A stretch of DNA of 6,836 bases, from the NCBI GenBank assembly GCA_016763665.1, contig JAESTI010000182.1, positions 1 through 6,836 on the forward strand, in the 5' to 3' direction. How positions within the stretch are numbered: position 1 is the first letter of the stretch; the number at the start of each line of letters is the position of its first letter. The DNA comes from Bacteroidia bacterium (GTDB lineage Bacteria; Bacteroidota; Bacteroidia; Flavobacteriales; NORP286). The notes beneath the pieces are model-generated. The model made no database searches. It was not told where the DNA came from and saw nothing but the letters and a program-made list of their open reading frames with translations. This document shows, in pieces, positions 4,753 through 6,836 of this stretch. The translations under genes were made by a program, and so were the position numbers.

Positions 4753-6834
4753 TCACTTCATTTGCTCCAAAGCTTCACTCACATTTTCTACAGGCAGTTT
4801 ACAAGATTTATTTTTACAAACATAGATCATTGTTTTACCTTTTACCGCTTTCATCTTAAGTAATGGTAAAGTCCCCTCATCTTGTCCACCTAGAATTAAT
4901 TTATTGGGGATAAAATTCTTATCCAACTCTTTTCTTTTTTCCGCAGCATCTTTGCCCACAATTGCAATTTCATAAGGACTATAAACCATATTCAAAAACA
5001 ACATCCCCCAGTTGCTATAACCAGCACCATATCTTGGTATAAATTGTTGAATATTATTCAGCATCTTAGTCGACATTTCCAGGTGATCAGCATTATCAAA
5101 TAAATTTCCTAAAATGAAAAGTCCTTTAGCAATACTGGAATTAGAAGCAGGAATAACATTATCGTTTACCTCCATCTTGCGCGCAACTAAAGCCGGATCT
5201 TCGTCAGATGTAAAGTAAAACATGTTTGAACCTGCATCATAAAAATGCTTGATCGTATAATCCATAAGATCTTTAGCTTTCAGCAACCACGCCTCATCAA
5301 AAGTTGCTTCATACAAAGCAATAAAAGCTTCAATTGTAAATGAATAATCGCTCAAATAACCATTAATGGTTGATTTCCCATTTTTAAAATTTCTATCCAG
5401 CCGACTGCCATCCATCATATTTTCGACAATGAACTTTGCATTTTTTAATGCTATTTTTAAAAATTTATCATCGTTAAATGCTCTGTATGCGTCCACATAC
5501 CCCTTTAGCATTAATGCATTCCATTCGGTTAGGATCTTATCATCTAAACCCGGCCTAATTCGTTTTGACCTTACTTTGAATACTGCTTCCTTAGCACTAG
5601 TTAATTTCTGTCTTAATTCCTTAACACTTATTTTATGTTTATCTGCAAACTGTTTATCAGTCTTCTTTCTCAATAATATGTTATTGTAATGCTCCCAATT
5701 ACCGTTGTAAGTTACATTGTAATATTCGCTAAAAAGTGATTCATCATCACCAAGAATTTCTTCTAATTCATTTCTTGTCCAGACATAAAATTTACCTTCT
5801 TCTCCCTCGCTATCTGCATCTAATGAAGAATAAAATCCAAATTCAGGAGAGGTTAATTCTCGTTCGATAAATTCTATAGTCTCATATACAATTTGTTTAT
5901 ATAATGGATCTTTGGTCAACTGATACGCTTCAGAATATAAGCTAACCAACTGGCCGTTATCATAAAGCATCTTTTCAAAGTGTGGAGCTTTCCAAACCTT
6001 ATCAGTAGAATACCTGGCAAAACCACCACCCAATTGATCATAGATTCCGCCAAAGGCCATCTTATTCAATGTCAATAAAACATGATCTAAAATTTTCTGA
6101 TCTTGCTTGTGGTAGTAATATCTTAACAAGAATTGGTAGTTATTGGGTATAGGGAATTTAGGTGCTCGGTTTGGCCCCCCTTCTCTATTGTCAAAATTAT
6201 TTGCCCATTTTTCAACTGTTTTATCTAAAACACTTACACTAAAAGCAGGCGCTTCAGGATTATAAGGAATCAGCTCGCTTTGCTTAACTCCGTTGGTTAA
6301 TTTATTCGCAAATTCTACAACTTTTGCGGGGCTTGTTTTATATTCATCATGAACTTTTTGAAGTATTGCTAACCAGTTCTGTTTTGGAAAATATGTTCCC
6401 CCATAAAATGGACGGCCATCAGGCAAAGCAAAACAATTCAAGGGCCAGCCACCGCTGCCAGTCATCAATTGTACAGCGCTCATATATATCTGATCTATAT
6501 CCGGCCTTTCTTCCCTATCAACTTTAATGGGAACAAAATATTCGTTCATCAACTTTGCTACTTCCTCATCTTCAAATGACTCATGCTCCATAACGTGACA
6601 CCAATGACACGCAGCATACCCAATACTTATCAATAAAATTTTGTTTTCGTCTTTCGCTTTTTTTAAGGCTTCTTCCCCCCACGGATACCAATTAACAGGA
6701 TTGTGTGCATGTTGTAATAGATAAGGACTACTTTCATTTATCAAATGGTTGGTATGCTTGTGTTCAGTATTCTCCATATTGGATTCGTTGCTACTTTCTA
6801 CTTGTCCATGCTGCGCATTACCACATGCATGCAT
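4753..6834 (-). CDS. Thioredoxin-domain protein, YyaL/SPATA20 (DUF255) family, probable lipoprotein, 5' end likely outside window
   Basis: The 693 visible codons cover the whole conserved protein. Residues 28-190 are a thioredoxin-like domain with CHWC at 76-79, [10 protein letters not shown] (105-114), GSGGWPLN (126-133) and GGTYFP (145-150). Residues about 215-690 resemble an alpha/alpha six-hairpin glycosidase-type toroid, with [15 protein letters not shown] (262-276), [12 protein letters not shown] (284-295), [14 protein letters not shown] (339-352) and [12 protein letters not shown] (431-442). The C-terminus has Cys673 and Cys678 (CKNKSCKLP). The family's biochemical role is poorly known; redox activity is inferred from CHWC. 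The frame is open to the window edge, the codon before the first ATG is NTT (Phe, Leu, Ile or Val), and residues MHACGN followed by a Ser/Asn/Glu-rich linker look like a lipobox. The true start is therefore probably upstream, with a signal peptide. Met20 (6775-6777) would be the start of a cytoplasmic form. Confidence 0.88.
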   Translation of the reverse strand: MHACGNAQHGQVESSNESNMENTEHKHTNHLINESSPYLLQHAHNPVNWYPWGEEALKKAKDENKILLISIGYAACHWCHVMEHESFEDEEVAKLMNEYFVPIKVDREERPDIDQIYMSAVQLMTGSGGWPLNCFALPDGRPFYGGTYFPKQNWLAILQKVHDEYKTSPAKVVEFANKLTNGVKQSELIPYNPEAPAFSVSVLDKTVEKWANNFDNREGGPNRAPKFPIPNNYQFLLRYYYHKQDQKILDHVLLTLNKMAFGGIYDQLGGGFARYSTDKVWKAPHFEKMLYDNGQLVSLYSEAYQLTKDPLYKQIVYETIEFIERELTSPEFGFYSSLDADSEGEEGKFYVWTRNELEEILGDDESLFSEYYNVTYNGNWEHYNNILLRKKTDKQFADKHKISVKELRQKLTSAKEAVFKVRSKRIRPGLDDKILTEWNALMLKGYVDAYRAFNDDKFLKIALKNAKFIVENMMDGSRLDRNFKNGKSTINGYLSDYSFTIEAFIALYEATFDEAWLLKAKDLMDYTIKHFYDAGSNMFYFTSDEDPALVARKMEVNDNVIPASNSSIAKGLFILGNLFDNADHLEMSTKMLNNIQQFIPRYGAGYSNWGMLFLNMVYSPYEIAIVGKDAAEKRKELDKNFIPNKLILGGQDEGTLPLLKMKAVKGKTMIYVCKNKSCKLPVENVSEALEQMK

Positions 6835-6836
6835 AA

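Noticed and set aside
5366..5689. Plus-strand open frame of 107 codons inside the YyaL-like gene
   Set aside because: It mirrors conserved minus-strand sequence, and its hydrophobic look comes from reverse-complemented lysine and glutamate codons.
6324..6527. Plus-strand open frame of 67 codons inside the YyaL-like gene
   Set aside because: It is antisense to the conserved thioredoxin-like domain.

Overview
The window suggests a low-GC member of the Bacteroidota. The reasons are the strong A+T bias, start codons mostly without a clear Shine-Dalgarno sequence, promoter-like TAnnTTnG boxes, the SpoIIE phosphatase subtype with a YAKKIQEAIFP-type linker, and a SiaC (DUF1987) partner. The order or family cannot be fixed from this sequence alone. 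No rRNA, tRNA, CRISPR array, insertion sequence or phage structural gene was seen.

Layout from left to right. Bases 1-114 look like the 3' end of a plus-strand gene that runs in from outside, followed by a weak hairpin and a T7 run. Convergent to it is a minus-strand gene (192-1172) for an unrecognised 326-residue protein rich in coiled coil; it seems to have its own promoter at about 1254-1283. Next on the minus strand is gmhB (1404-1883), a HAD-family heptose-bisphosphate phosphatase. It diverges from a plus-strand short-chain dehydrogenase (1987-2853) whose active site matches 2,4-dienoyl-CoA reductase. A repeat-like spacer leads to a plus-strand pair: a membrane-anchored SpoIIE/PP2C phosphatase (3008-3970) and a SiaC-family regulatory protein (4045-4440). 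The pair converges on a large minus-strand thioredoxin-domain protein of the YyaL/SPATA20 family (4753-6834), which is probably cut at its 5' end by the window edge and may be a lipoprotein. The 312-bp convergent gap holds a long imperfect inverted repeat.

Functionally these are mostly independent housekeeping or regulatory genes: heptose synthesis for surface glycans, unsaturated fatty-acid breakdown, and a thioredoxin-like protein. The exception is the phosphatase-SiaC pair, which looks like half of a phosphorylation-dependent partner-switch: the phosphatase and its probable substrate are adjacent, but no SiaB-like kinase and no diguanylate cyclase output is present.

The least expected signals are intergenic. 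ACGAAT-type short repeats sit immediately before the start codons of both gmhB and the SpoIIE gene, read in the sense direction in both, and related words recur in other spacers. The long inverted repeat at 4613-4684 shows a 7-base slippage-like duplication in one arm. No clear new multi-gene system is visible.
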